Source: Archaeoglobaceae archaeon
GTDB taxonomy: Archaea > Halobacteriota > Archaeoglobi > Archaeoglobales > Archaeoglobaceae
Assembly: GCA_026985525.1 (NCBI GenBank)
Contig: JALSQI010000049.1
Coordinates: 1-35,208 of the forward strand
Direction of reading: 5' to 3'
Length of the DNA stretch: 35,208 nucleotides
The translations under genes and the position numbers were made by a program. Under the pieces are notes generated by a model, which saw only the letters and a list, made by a program, of their open reading frames with translations, did not search any database and was not told where the DNA came from. Positions 1 through 6,723 of this stretch are shown piece by piece (within the stretch, counting starts at the first letter, position 1; each line of letters begins with the position of its first letter).

Positions 1-963
1 AAAGTAGTGGTAAAAGCTGATGGTTTAGCTGCTGGTAAAGGTGTTTACGTTTGTGATTGTGTAGATGAGGCTATTTTAGCTGTAGAAGAGATAATGGTTA
101 AAAAGAAGTTTGGCGACGCTGGAAATAAAGTAGTTATAGAAGAGAGACTTTACGGCAAGGAAGTGGCATTTACTGCTATAACTGATGGCAAAACAGCTAA
201 ACCCTTCGGACATGCGAGAGACTACAAAAGGGCTTTTGATCCAGATGACTTAGAAGGTATGAGAGAGTTCTACATGGGTGTTAGAAAGAAGTACATAACT
301 TTGGAAGATGCAAAGAAAATGATGGAAAAAGGAATGCTGATCAATCCAAATACGGGTGGTATGGGTGCTATTAGCCCCCACCCAGCAGTTAATAGAGAAG
401 TCGAAGAAAAAATTATGGATGAGGTCGTAAATCCGATAGTAAATAACTACGACTTTAGGGGAATACTTTACCCGGTAATAATGCTCGTAGAAGAGGGTGG
501 GGAGTTTATACCAAAGGTTTTAGAAGTTAACGTTAGAGAATGTGATCCCGGAGCCCAAGCTAAGCTTCCAAGGCTTGAAAGTGATATCTACGAACTGTCC
601 ATGGCAGTAATAAACAAGGAGCTTGAAGAATTTAATGTTAAATTTAGTAATCACTGTTGCGTAGCGATTTGCGCAGTTAGTGGGGCTTTAAAGGGGAGAG
701 AAGGTTTTAAACCCGGATATCCTGCTGACCACTACACAAATCAGCCTATAGATGGATTAGAAGAAGCTATGAAAGAAGCGATAATTTACGCTAACGGAAT
801 CGCTAAGAACTCTCACTACAGCACGACTGGTGGAAGGGTTTTGACTGTAGTCGGAAAAGATAGAGACTGCGAGTTAGCGAGGAAAAAAGCGTACTCTGCT
901 ATTTCAAAGATAAAGTTTCCGGGAATGAGGTATAGGAAAACCATAGGATTAGATGTCGAGTGA
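1..963 (+). CDS. purD: Phosphoribosylamine-glycine ligase (GAR synthetase), 5'-truncated
   Basis: Joins phosphoribosylamine, glycine and ATP to make glycinamide ribonucleotide, step two of purine synthesis in the cytoplasm. The frame is open from base 1 (K-V-V-V-K-A-D-G), so the start and the N-terminal domain lie left of the window. What remains is most of the ATP-grasp region (GLAAGKGV loop at the start, NTGGMGA, LEVNVRE with the expected Glu and Asn metal ligands) and the C-terminal GARS domain ending near STTGGRVL. The block usually written RxGDPE reads RECDPG here, an odd local change, while the metal ligands before it are intact. The 3' end overlaps the convergent cbiO by 15 bases. Family assignment is firm. 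Confidence 0.95.
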   Translation, partial: KVVVKADGLAAGKGVYVCDCVDEAILAVEEIMVKKKFGDAGNKVVIEERLYGKEVAFTAITDGKTAKPFGHARDYKRAFDPDDLEGMREFYMGVRKKYITLEDAKKMMEKGMLINPNTGGMGAISPHPAVNREVEEKIMDEVVNPIVNNYDFRGILYPVIMLVEEGGEFIPKVLEVNVRECDPGAQAKLPRLESDIYELSMAVINKELEEFNVKFSNHCCVAICAVSGALKGREGFKPGYPADHYTNQPIDGLEEAMKEAIIYANGIAKNSHYSTTGGRVLTVVGKDRDCELARKKAYSAISKIKFPGMRYRKTIGLDVE

Positions 964-1884
964 AACGTTTCTTTTTTCCATTTCTTCCAAAAACTTTTTG
1001 AGCATTTGTTTTGAGACAGAAACTCTCACTTCTTTCAAGTATGTGTTCAAAGCTATTATGTCTAAGTCGAACTCTGGACTGTCTATTTTGCTGAAATCGA
1101 CTATTCCGTAACAGTAGTCGGCTTTACCATTGACGATTTTTACTTTTCCCTTAATACCCATTCTGCTTAAATGTTCGAAAACCGTGTTTTCTATCAATCC
1201 AAGTTTTTCGAGACTGCTAAGAACGCTAACTTTTCCCGGTAACTTTACCTTAGCTTTACCTATTCTCCCGGAGTTCATAGTAATGATTCTGTCTGCCCAT
1301 GCGAATGCGAATTCGGCATCGTGAGTTGTAACTATTACCGTAATTCCTTCAGCATTGAGCTCTGTCAAAATGTTGAACACTTCGTGAATCCCTGAATGAT
1401 CTAAGCCCGCTGTTGGCTCGTCTATTAGTATTATAGAAGGCTTCATTGCTAAAACACCCGCTATTGCTACTTTTTTCTTTTCCCCACCGCTTAAATTAGC
1501 GGGATTTCTACTTGCCAAGTGTTCTATGTTCAAAAGCCTTAGAACGTTTTCTACTCTGGCTTTCACTTCACTTTCACTCAAACCCATATTTCTAAGCCCG
1601 AACGCAATATCGTCAAAAACGGTTGGCATGAAAACTTGGTCGTCGGGATTCTGAAAGACTATTCCTACGTGTTTTCTGAAGTTTTCTCTTTCACCCATTA
1701 CTTCTACTATGCCTTTCTCAGGTTCGATTAAACCGGCGATGCAAAGCAACAGTGTCGTTTTCCCAGATCCGTTTGGACCGAGAATGGCTAACTTTTCACC
1801 AATGTCAACTTCTAAGCTGACACCTTTCAAAGCCTGAACTTCTCCGTATGAGTAGTATAAATCTTTAACAACGACAGCTTTCAA
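949..1884 (-). CDS. cbiO: Cobalt/nickel ECF transporter ATPase CbiO
   Basis: ATP-hydrolysing subunit of a group I ECF transporter that imports Co2+ or Ni2+, on the cytoplasmic face of the membrane. It has a complete ABC domain: Walker A GPNGSGKTT at residues 36-44, Q-loop FQNPDDQ near 77-83, signature LSGGE at 131-135, Walker B ILIDEP at 152-157, then an H-loop TTHD. I start it at TTG 1884 rather than at the longer frame from 1968. TTG follows an AGGAGGG ribosome site, overlaps the cbiQ stop as TTGA, and puts the first beta strand at the N-terminus. The product is 311 aa. A roughly 80-residue C-terminal extension past the ABC core is of unknown role. It is last in the cbiM-N-(39 aa)-Q-O operon. 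Confidence 0.93.
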   Translation of the reverse strand: MKAVVVKDLYYSYGEVQALKGVSLEVDIGEKLAILGPNGSGKTTLLLCIAGLIEPEKGIVEVMGERENFRKHVGIVFQNPDDQVFMPTVFDDIAFGLRNMGLSESEVKARVENVLRLLNIEHLASRNPANLSGGEKKKVAIAGVLAMKPSIILIDEPTAGLDHSGIHEVFNILTELNAEGITVIVTTHDAEFAFAWADRIITMNSGRIGKAKVKLPGKVSVLSSLEKLGLIENTVFEHLSRMGIKGKVKIVNGKADYCYGIVDFSKIDSPEFDLDIIALNTYLKEVRVSVSKQMLKKFLEEMEKRNVSLDI

Positions 1885-2609
1885 ACCACAACCCTCCTGT
1901 CTATGTAAACCAAAAAAATGCAAAAGAAGAAGAACAAAATCACTTGCAAAATCTCCTTTCTTTTCCATCCGTTTTCTACCCTTAGCTTTCCTGAATAACC
2001 TCTCGCTACCATGCTTAGATAGATTCTTTCTGCTTTATCCATTGCCCTCGATATCAAAACTCCGGCAAGTATTCCCAAGTTGTGTATCCTCTTTTTAAAC
2101 GAAAGCTCTTTGGAGAAGGCGTTTTTGGACTTGGCAGCCATTTTAAGCTTACAACTCGTTCTGTAAAGAGTTTCTATGTATCTGATCATGAGAAAGGCTA
2201 TTTCGGAAACTTCGTCTGGAAGAAAACTCAGAGCGGAAACGATATCTACCATTCTCGTTGAAGCTGCGAGTATTAAAAGCAATGAAACGCAAGTGAGAAC
2301 TTTGATAAAAATGAGAGTCGAGTAATAAACGCCGTTTTCTGTAACTTTCAGTATCCACCACTTCCACAAAACTCTTCCGGGATACGTGAACAGCACGATT
2401 AAAAAGACGACTATGGCTACATAAACCGGGTAAACTAATTTTTTAACAGAAATTTTAAATTTAATTATAAAAGGTACTAACGATAAGAAAATTGCTAATG
2501 GTATGAGCAAATCCTTCATGGCGGTAACTGTAAAAAGAAGAATGAAAGTGGATATTGCTTTTACTTTTCCGTCTATTTTCTCCTTATCCTCTTTTCTTAA
2601 CTCTAACAA
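1881..2609 (-). CDS. cbiQ: ECF transporter transmembrane subunit CbiQ
   Basis: Membrane T-component that couples CbiO ATPase to the CbiM/CbiN substrate-binding part. The 242-residue protein has about five hydrophobic segments (roughly residues 18-50, 58-78, 95-115, the 185-200 region and 222-238). It carries the Ala-Arg-Gly coupling box (MVARGYSG) near residue 205, which docks into the ATPase in this family. The start is TTG at 2609 behind a GAGGTGA site. It overlaps cbiO by four bases, so translation is probably coupled. Whether the metal is Co or Ni cannot be told from this subunit. Confidence 0.92.
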   Translation of the reverse strand: MLELRKEDKEKIDGKVKAISTFILLFTVTAMKDLLIPLAIFLSLVPFIIKFKISVKKLVYPVYVAIVVFLIVLFTYPGRVLWKWWILKVTENGVYYSTLIFIKVLTCVSLLLILAASTRMVDIVSALSFLPDEVSEIAFLMIRYIETLYRTSCKLKMAAKSKNAFSKELSFKKRIHNLGILAGVLISRAMDKAERIYLSMVARGYSGKLRVENGWKRKEILQVILFFFFCIFLVYIDRRVVV

Positions 2610-2624
2610 AGAATCACCTCTTTC

Positions 2625-2744
2625 TCACTTCTTTTTTCTCATCTCCTTTATCGCCCTTCCAACTATTGCTGCCAAGAAAAATCCAACAGTCGTTCCGACT
2701 CCGTTGACGACATCTCCCGTAAACCAAGGGGGCAAGACTTTCAC
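2625..2744 (-). CDS. 39-aa single-span membrane protein inside the cbi operon
   Basis: A short frame fills the gap between cbiN and cbiQ and would be missed by a length cut-off. It reads MKVLPPWFTGDVVNG, then one hydrophobic helix (about residues 15-32, VGTTVGFFLAAIVG), then a basic tail ending in KKK. GTG at 2744 overlaps the cbiN stop (GTGA). TTG at 2735 is an alternative start with better spacing from a GAGGTGA site, giving 36 residues. The stop lies 16 bases before the cbiQ start, directly ahead of that gene's ribosome site. I do not recognise a family. By position it could be an accessory subunit of the metal transporter, for example a split part of the N component; that is inference. 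Confidence 0.6.
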   Translation of the reverse strand: MKVLPPWFTGDVVNGVGTTVGFFLAAIVGRAIKEMRKKK

Positions 2745-3016
2745 CTCGCGAGCTCTTCTATCTCGTCCCACAGGTATCCGATTATCAGCCCTGCGAATAT
2801 TCCGGCTAAGGTAAAACCTATTGGCTCCATTTCCTCTGGAATGGCAGGCAGGTAGTCAGTCGGCTTAGCTTTCGCTGCGTGTGACGCCATGTCGTTCACT
2901 ATATCGTCGGTAGCCTCCAGACTCTTGCCAGTGCTGTAGCTGTAGTAAGCTGAGGCGAGTATCGAGAGAGTAACTACCACCATCAAAATTAGGCAGGTAA
3001 TAGCGAACTTACGCAT
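2741..3016 (-). CDS. cbiN: Cobalt/nickel transporter accessory subunit CbiN (divergent)
   Basis: Small two-span protein that in CbiMNQO systems helps CbiM capture the metal. The 91 residues show an N-terminal helix (about 5-27), an extracytoplasmic stretch with TDDIVNDMA and a Pro-rich turn, and a C-terminal helix (about 65-82, FTLAGIFAGLIIGYL). This is the topology and length of CbiN, although the usual PWF and SGEIESLLF blocks are only faintly preserved (EEMEPIGFTLAG). I start at ATG 3016 with GGGGTG six bases upstream; an in-frame GTG at 3025 is possible. It overlaps the end of cbiM by 8 bases. Placement in the operon is the strongest argument for the name. Confidence 0.75.
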   Translation of the reverse strand: MRKFAITCLILMVVVTLSILASAYYSYSTGKSLEATDDIVNDMASHAAKAKPTDYLPAIPEEMEPIGFTLAGIFAGLIIGYLWDEIEELAR

Positions 3017-3656
3017 AAGCGACACCCCATGTTACGTTAGACCTTTCAGCAATGTACTGAACGACGGCAGCCGTGAATATGAATTCCCCTATGGCGAGAG
3101 GTATCTGAGTAGGCCCGTATCCCATAAAGTAAAGCCACCAGTAGTGTAGCACATTGTTAGCGTGAAGTCCAACTGCTAATTCGAAAGAGGAAGTTAGATA
3201 CGTTACCATATCTCCAACGAATCCCGCTGAGCCGGCTGAAAGCCAGAGAGGAGCTTTCGCCTTTCTAAGTAAAACGTAAGTAGCGTATCCGGTAAAAGTG
3301 CCCATAATTCCCATGGAAAAAGTGTTAGCTCCAAGAGTTGTGATACCTCCATGTCCAAGAAACGCCTGAAAGAACAGAGCTATTGAAGTTATCACTACAG
3401 TTGCAAAAGGCCCGACTATTATTGCTGCCATCGGTGTTCCCACTGGATGGGAACAAGAACCCGTTACGGGGACAGGGATGTGCCAGACCGATATTATGAA
3501 TACAGCTGCACCCATTAAAGCCAGCATTGGTTTATACTTTGGATCTTTCTCACTTTTCTTTCTTATTTCTCTTATTCCCAGATACCAAAACGGTATGCAT
3601 ACGGCATACCAGAATGCACACCACTTCAGGCTTAATATTCCGTCGGATATATGCAA
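3009..3656 (-). CDS. cbiM: Cobalt/nickel ECF transporter substrate-binding membrane subunit CbiM
   Basis: Metal-binding S-component. In CbiM/NikM the metal is held by the N-terminal amine, His2 and further His residues, so the N-terminus matters. Here the protein begins MHISDGIL, which fits the family exactly. The start is TTG at 3656 with a strong GGAGGTGG site six bases away. The loop GSCSHPVGTP near residues 66-76 supplies the other conserved His. Hydrophobic segments continue through residue 205. At 215 aa it is a normal length for the short form without fused CbiN. It is first gene of the operon, preceded by tandem operator-like repeats. MHISDG resembles both CbiM and NikM, so Co versus Ni remains open. 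Confidence 0.92.
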   Translation of the reverse strand: MHISDGILSLKWCAFWYAVCIPFWYLGIREIRKKSEKDPKYKPMLALMGAAVFIISVWHIPVPVTGSCSHPVGTPMAAIIVGPFATVVITSIALFFQAFLGHGGITTLGANTFSMGIMGTFTGYATYVLLRKAKAPLWLSAGSAGFVGDMVTYLTSSFELAVGLHANNVLHYWWLYFMGYGPTQIPLAIGEFIFTAAVVQYIAERSNVTWGVAYA

Positions 3657-3685
3657 GATACCACCTCCAATCTTTTGGAATTTTA

Positions 3686-3742
3686 ATCAAGTTGTCTTGA
3701 TATATGTCAGATTATTAAGTTTTTTGGTTAAGTTGTTTTGAT
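3686..3742. promoter_or_regulatory. Tandem operator-like repeats between cbiM and the phosphodiesterase
   Basis: ATCAAGTTGTCTTGAT (3686-3701) is a perfect 6-4-6 palindrome. A second copy, GTTAAGTTGTTTTGAT (3727-3742), matches it at 13 of 16 positions and starts 41 bases away, about four helical turns. Both are followed by a TATA-like run (ATATATG, ATAATATATG). They sit in the divergent promoter region of the metal transporter operon, which fits binding of a metal-responsive repressor such as a NikR or DtxR type protein. The regulator identity is inference. Confidence 0.5.
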
Positions 3743-3788
3743 AATATATGACGACAAAGAATTTCAATTGAAACACTAATTTCAAAAC

Positions 3789-4256
3789 ATGAAATTCGCA
3801 ATAGTTTCTGATACGCACGACAACTTGGAGGCTGTGAGAGAACTTGTAAATCAACTAAAAAAAGAGAAAATAGACTTTATCGTTCATGCGGGAGATATAG
3901 TAGCACCATTTACGCTAAAAGAGTTCTTTACATTAAACAAAAAAATGTACATAGCGTTTGGAAATAACGACGGAGAAAGAAGACTTTTGGAGAAAATCTC
4001 TGTAGAAAAGGGATGGGTTATTGGAGATGTAGTGGAGTTTCCAAGTGGAGTGGTTTATCATGGAACTGATATGGGCTTAGTTGACATTTTAAAAAAGTGT
4101 AAGGTGAGTTACTTAGTAATAGGTCATACTCACGAACCTTTTATAGAAAAAGGTGAAATTACGGTAATAAATCCGGGAGAAGTGTGCGGATATTTAACAG
4201 GAAAAAAGACGTATGCCATATGCGAGGATGGAGAAATTAGCATTTTGGAGGTGTAA
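3789..4256 (+). CDS. YfcE/MJ0936-type metallophosphodiesterase
   Basis: Cytoplasmic calcineurin-fold phosphodiesterase of the small YfcE/MJ0936 group, whose members hydrolyse model phosphodiesters with Mn or Ni; the natural substrate is not known. All metal motifs are present: DTHDN at residues 8-12, GD near 35 (HAGDIV), GNND near 59, and GHTH near 112 followed by NPGE. The length of 155 aa is standard. ATG 3789 has no ribosome site; ATAATATAT at 3741-3749 lies about 44 bases upstream. The next gene follows after 2 bases, so the two probably share a transcript. Confidence 0.9.
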   Translation: MKFAIVSDTHDNLEAVRELVNQLKKEKIDFIVHAGDIVAPFTLKEFFTLNKKMYIAFGNNDGERRLLEKISVEKGWVIGDVVEFPSGVVYHGTDMGLVDILKKCKVSYLVIGHTHEPFIEKGEITVINPGEVCGYLTGKKTYAICEDGEISILEV

Positions 4257-4258
4257 CT

Positions 4259-4486
4259 TTGTTCGATGAAAAAAGTAAAGCTATGCTGATGTTAGTAATG
4301 CTAAACGAAATCTATTCTGATGTAGCTTCTTCTCACAGAAACCTTAGAGAATTCGTATTATCTCACCCAGAGATGAGCGAGGAAATGCAAAAGTACGGAT
4401 TAATCGAACTACTAAGCTTAGCCGAGGAATTTGAAAGGGAATTAGAGGAAGTTATGAACAGATTGAAGAAAGTAGTTTATTCCTAA
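4259..4486 (+). CDS. Small helical hypothetical protein
   Basis: A 75-residue, highly charged, mainly alpha-helical protein with no membrane span and no cysteine. TTG 4259 is preceded by GGAGGTG at a normal distance, and the gene begins 2 bases after the phosphodiesterase stop, so it looks like the second gene of that transcript. The last third (about residues 50-70, LAEEFERELEEVMNRL) could form a coiled coil. I do not recognise a family, and the sequence gives no function beyond possible partnership with its upstream neighbour. Confidence 0.75.
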   Translation: MFDEKSKAMLMLVMLNEIYSDVASSHRNLREFVLSHPEMSEEMQKYGLIELLSLAEEFERELEEVMNRLKKVVYS

Positions 4487-4496
4487 GTTTATTAGT

Positions 4497-5105
4497 TTAT
4501 TCCAAAAGCAAATAGACTTCTCTCTTTTTTGACTGCATGGCATTGATAACTCTTAAAGGTTTTTCTACGTCAATTTCGTTTAACTTTACACCTTTTGCGA
4601 CAAACATTATTTTTTCTGAAAATTTGTAAACTCTTTTGACAGCTTTTAATGCACTATTTATATCGAGAGACAAATCCACGAGAGCTAAGTCAAATTCTGT
4701 TTTAACGTTAAAGCTAAAAATATCTGCAATTACAACGTCAACGTTGCTGAATTCCTTAGCGATAGCTGATAGTTGGGGCAGGAACTCTCTGCTGAACTCC
4801 ACTCCCAAAACTCTTTTGCACCTCTCTGCTGAGTATATTAAAAATCCTCCGGCACTACTGCCCACATCCAACACAAAATAATTCTTTTTTAGTAAATTAA
4901 ATTTTTCATCTATTTTCATGAGTTTCCAGTAACCTTCTGGCCTTTCGGGTTGAACGACTTCAATTTTTTCCGAGCCTATTAATTGCTTTGAAGGTTTTTT
5001 TACAACTTCTCCGTTAACGAGAACAAACCCTCTTTTTATTGCATTTTTAGCTCTGTTCCTACTGCTGAAGTAACCTGTTTTAACGAGGTAAATATCGAGT
5101 CTCAC
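4497..5105 (-). CDS. S4-domain plus Rossmann methyltransferase (TlyA/FtsJ-like)
   Basis: Probable SAM-dependent rRNA methyltransferase. Residues 1-50 form an S4 RNA-binding domain (MRLDIYLVKTGYFSSRNRAK, then GFVLVNG). After a linker with PEGYWKL comes a class I methyltransferase fold: SAM loop VLDVGSSAGGF near residues 79-88, acidic second strand GVEFS, and DLALVDLS near 138. This layout is that of the TlyA family, which methylates 2'-O of rRNA riboses. At 202 aa it is shorter than bacterial TlyA (about 250-270). It starts at GTG 5105, and I see only a weak AAGG ahead of it. It stands alone, convergent with the small gene at 4259 and divergent from the actin-like gene. Target RNA is unknown. 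Confidence 0.8.
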   Translation of the reverse strand: MRLDIYLVKTGYFSSRNRAKNAIKRGFVLVNGEVVKKPSKQLIGSEKIEVVQPERPEGYWKLMKIDEKFNLLKKNYFVLDVGSSAGGFLIYSAERCKRVLGVEFSREFLPQLSAIAKEFSNVDVVIADIFSFNVKTEFDLALVDLSLDINSALKAVKRVYKFSEKIMFVAKGVKLNEIDVEKPLRVINAMQSKKREVYLLLE

Positions 5106-5148
5106 TTAGCCTTATTTATGTGCATTGCAGTTAATTGTAACGCTGAAA

Positions 5149-5158
5149 ATCTTTTATA
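5149..5158 (+). promoter_or_regulatory. TATA box for a leaderless transcript of the actin-like gene
   Basis: CTTTTATAAT is centred about 26 bases before ATG 5180, and there is no ribosome-binding site in between. That spacing is what archaeal TBP/TFB promoters give when transcription starts at the start codon itself. Confidence 0.6.
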
Positions 5159-5179
5159 ATTCCAGCTTAACTTTGAAGC

Positions 5180-6166
5180 ATGACGCATGTAGGACTGGAT
5201 ATTGGAACGAATTATACCAAAGCTACAAAGGATGGAAAGAACGTTACGATTTTTCCGAGCATAGTCGTTTACGGGGAAGAAAAAGACTGGAATTTAACTG
5301 GAAAGTCAAAGAGCACTTATGTTGGAGAAGAGGCTTTGGCTATAATGGAGAGCCTTGAAAACGTTGAAGCTCTTAGACCCTTGCATGAAGGTAGAATCAT
5401 TCACAAGTCGTACATAGAACTTGCTAAGTACGCAGTCCAGATTTTAAAAGTTAAACCAAAAGTAGTGGCTACGGGTTTACCGGTAAAATCTTCTAAGAAG
5501 GAGAGGGAAGAGTTATCAGCCAGCATGAAGTCTGAACTTGGAGTTGACGTTTTGGTTTTTCCAGAACCGGTCGGGACTCTTGCGTATATGGGAATCGATA
5601 CGGGGGTTTGCATCGACATAGGCTTTGGTACTACTGATATGATAGTTTTGAGCAAAATGGAATACTTGAAAGGAGATACAATGTTAGTGGGTATAGACTG
5701 GCTTTTTGACAACATAGAAGTTACAGTTAGAAATAAGGCTGGAATAACGTTAACTCCTGAGGAGTTGACGAAACTAATAACTGACGAAAATTATGAGGTT
5801 GGAAGAATAAGGAGTGGTAGAAGGATTACTGTAAAGCATGAGGAAATATTTGAAGATTACAGAAAATTACTGAAAAGTTGGGTTGAAAGGATAGCGAGCA
5901 GGGCTAAACTAATGCTCGAAGGTTTGTCAACTACGATAGTTGACAACATGGTGTTAACGGGTGGAGGAGCTTTATTACCGGGGGTAAAAGAGGAGTTTGA
6001 AAATGCTTTTAGAGAGATAGCAGAAATAAAAGTTCCCGACAACCCAATTGCAGCAAACGCTCTTGGGTATTACACCTTGGCGTCTGCAATAGTAGAAGAA
6101 GTAAAGGAAGAGGAAAAAGTAGAAGAGATAAAAGAAGAGACAAAAGAAAAGAAAAAGAAAAAGTAA
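5180..6166 (+). CDS. Actin-like ATPase (archaeal ParM/Ta0583 type)
   Basis: Member of the actin/Hsp70 ATPase fold, close in size and motif spacing to archaeal actin homologues such as Ta0583 and to plasmid ParM. Phosphate 1 motif GLDIGTNYTK lies at residues 5-14, phosphate 2 DIGFGTTD near 151-158, and the adenosine motif LTGGGALLPG near 259-268. The folded part ends at about residue 298. A 30-residue tail follows that is almost only Glu, Lys and Val and ends in five Lys, probably disordered or a binding tail. No partner such as ParR lies alongside, and the gene is monocistronic. Whether it builds filaments for DNA segregation or cell shape is not shown by sequence. Confidence 0.85.
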   Translation: MTHVGLDIGTNYTKATKDGKNVTIFPSIVVYGEEKDWNLTGKSKSTYVGEEALAIMESLENVEALRPLHEGRIIHKSYIELAKYAVQILKVKPKVVATGLPVKSSKKEREELSASMKSELGVDVLVFPEPVGTLAYMGIDTGVCIDIGFGTTDMIVLSKMEYLKGDTMLVGIDWLFDNIEVTVRNKAGITLTPEELTKLITDENYEVGRIRSGRRITVKHEEIFEDYRKLLKSWVERIASRAKLMLEGLSTTIVDNMVLTGGGALLPGVKEEFENAFREIAEIKVPDNPIAANALGYYTLASAIVEEVKEEEKVEEIKEETKEKKKKK

Positions 6167-6227
6167 TTACTATTTTTCAAATTTTTCGAAATGGATTTCG
6201 AGAATCGACCCTTATTAAATTAAACAG

Positions 6228-6300
6228 AAGTAAACTTTTAATTATCGACAGAAACGCTTGAAAACAGCGCTGTATTCTTTTAACAATAATAAGTTTACTT
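6228..6300. promoter_or_regulatory. Inverted repeat and palindrome upstream of the Cys-rich gene
   Basis: The 249-base AT-rich gap 6167-6415 contains AAGTAAACTT (6228-6237) and its exact reverse complement AAGTTTACTT (6291-6300). Between them is the perfect palindrome ACAGCGCTGT (6264-6273). A TATA-like ATATTTAAAT follows at about 6357-6366, some 50 bases before ATG 6416. The rest of the gap shows no reading frame. These are candidate regulator sites for the small Cys-rich protein gene; function is inferred from position only. Confidence 0.4.
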
Positions 6301-6415
6301 TAATTTTTTATAAATTATTTCATTGCGTCGTCAAAATCGATTTTAAAAATTTAGAAATATTTAAATAACTTGGACATTAACACCGTTATGTAAACCGTAA
6401 TCGAGGTGTCAAAAA

Positions 6416-6613
6416 ATGTTGTGCTTGTGTGTTGATGATATGGTTTTTAGAAAGCCTGCTTGCATTGAGAGGGGTTGTTGTTTCAAGTGCGTTTCCGGAT
6501 TGTGTCCGTTCGGTTACGACGTTATTACTGACTGCTTTCCCCACATGAGTGATGAGGAGAGAAATCTATTCATGGAACTGTTTCACCTTCGTAGCATACT
6601 CTCAAAGATTTAG
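6416..6613 (+). CDS. Small cysteine-rich protein upstream of the hydrogenase operon
   Basis: A 65-residue protein with eight cysteines, at positions 3, 5, 16, 21, 22, 25, 30 and 40. The N-terminal two thirds is the Cys-rich part (C-x-C, then RGCCFKC), and the last 20 residues form an amphipathic helix (DEERNLFMELFHLRSIL). ATG 6416 is preceded by GAGGTG. There is no signal peptide or membrane span. Such a density of Cys suggests a metal or Fe-S binding protein or a redox switch. It lies 110 bases before hydA in the same direction but has its own promoter region. I know no family name, and its link to the hydrogenase is only positional. Confidence 0.7.
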   Translation: MLCLCVDDMVFRKPACIERGCCFKCVSGLCPFGYDVITDCFPHMSDEERNLFMELFHLRSILSKI

Positions 6614-6723
6614 TTCACTTTTTATGTAATATATTTCGATTTATTCTAATTTTTTAATACTATTTTGATGATTAGTAGCAAAAAAGATAAATTTCTAAAC
6701 ACTTATTTGTTAAGGGTGGTGAA

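Noticed and set aside
2503-2814. 103-codon plus-strand frame across cbiQ-cbiN
   Set aside because: Antisense to three supported operon genes, with no promoter or family signal.
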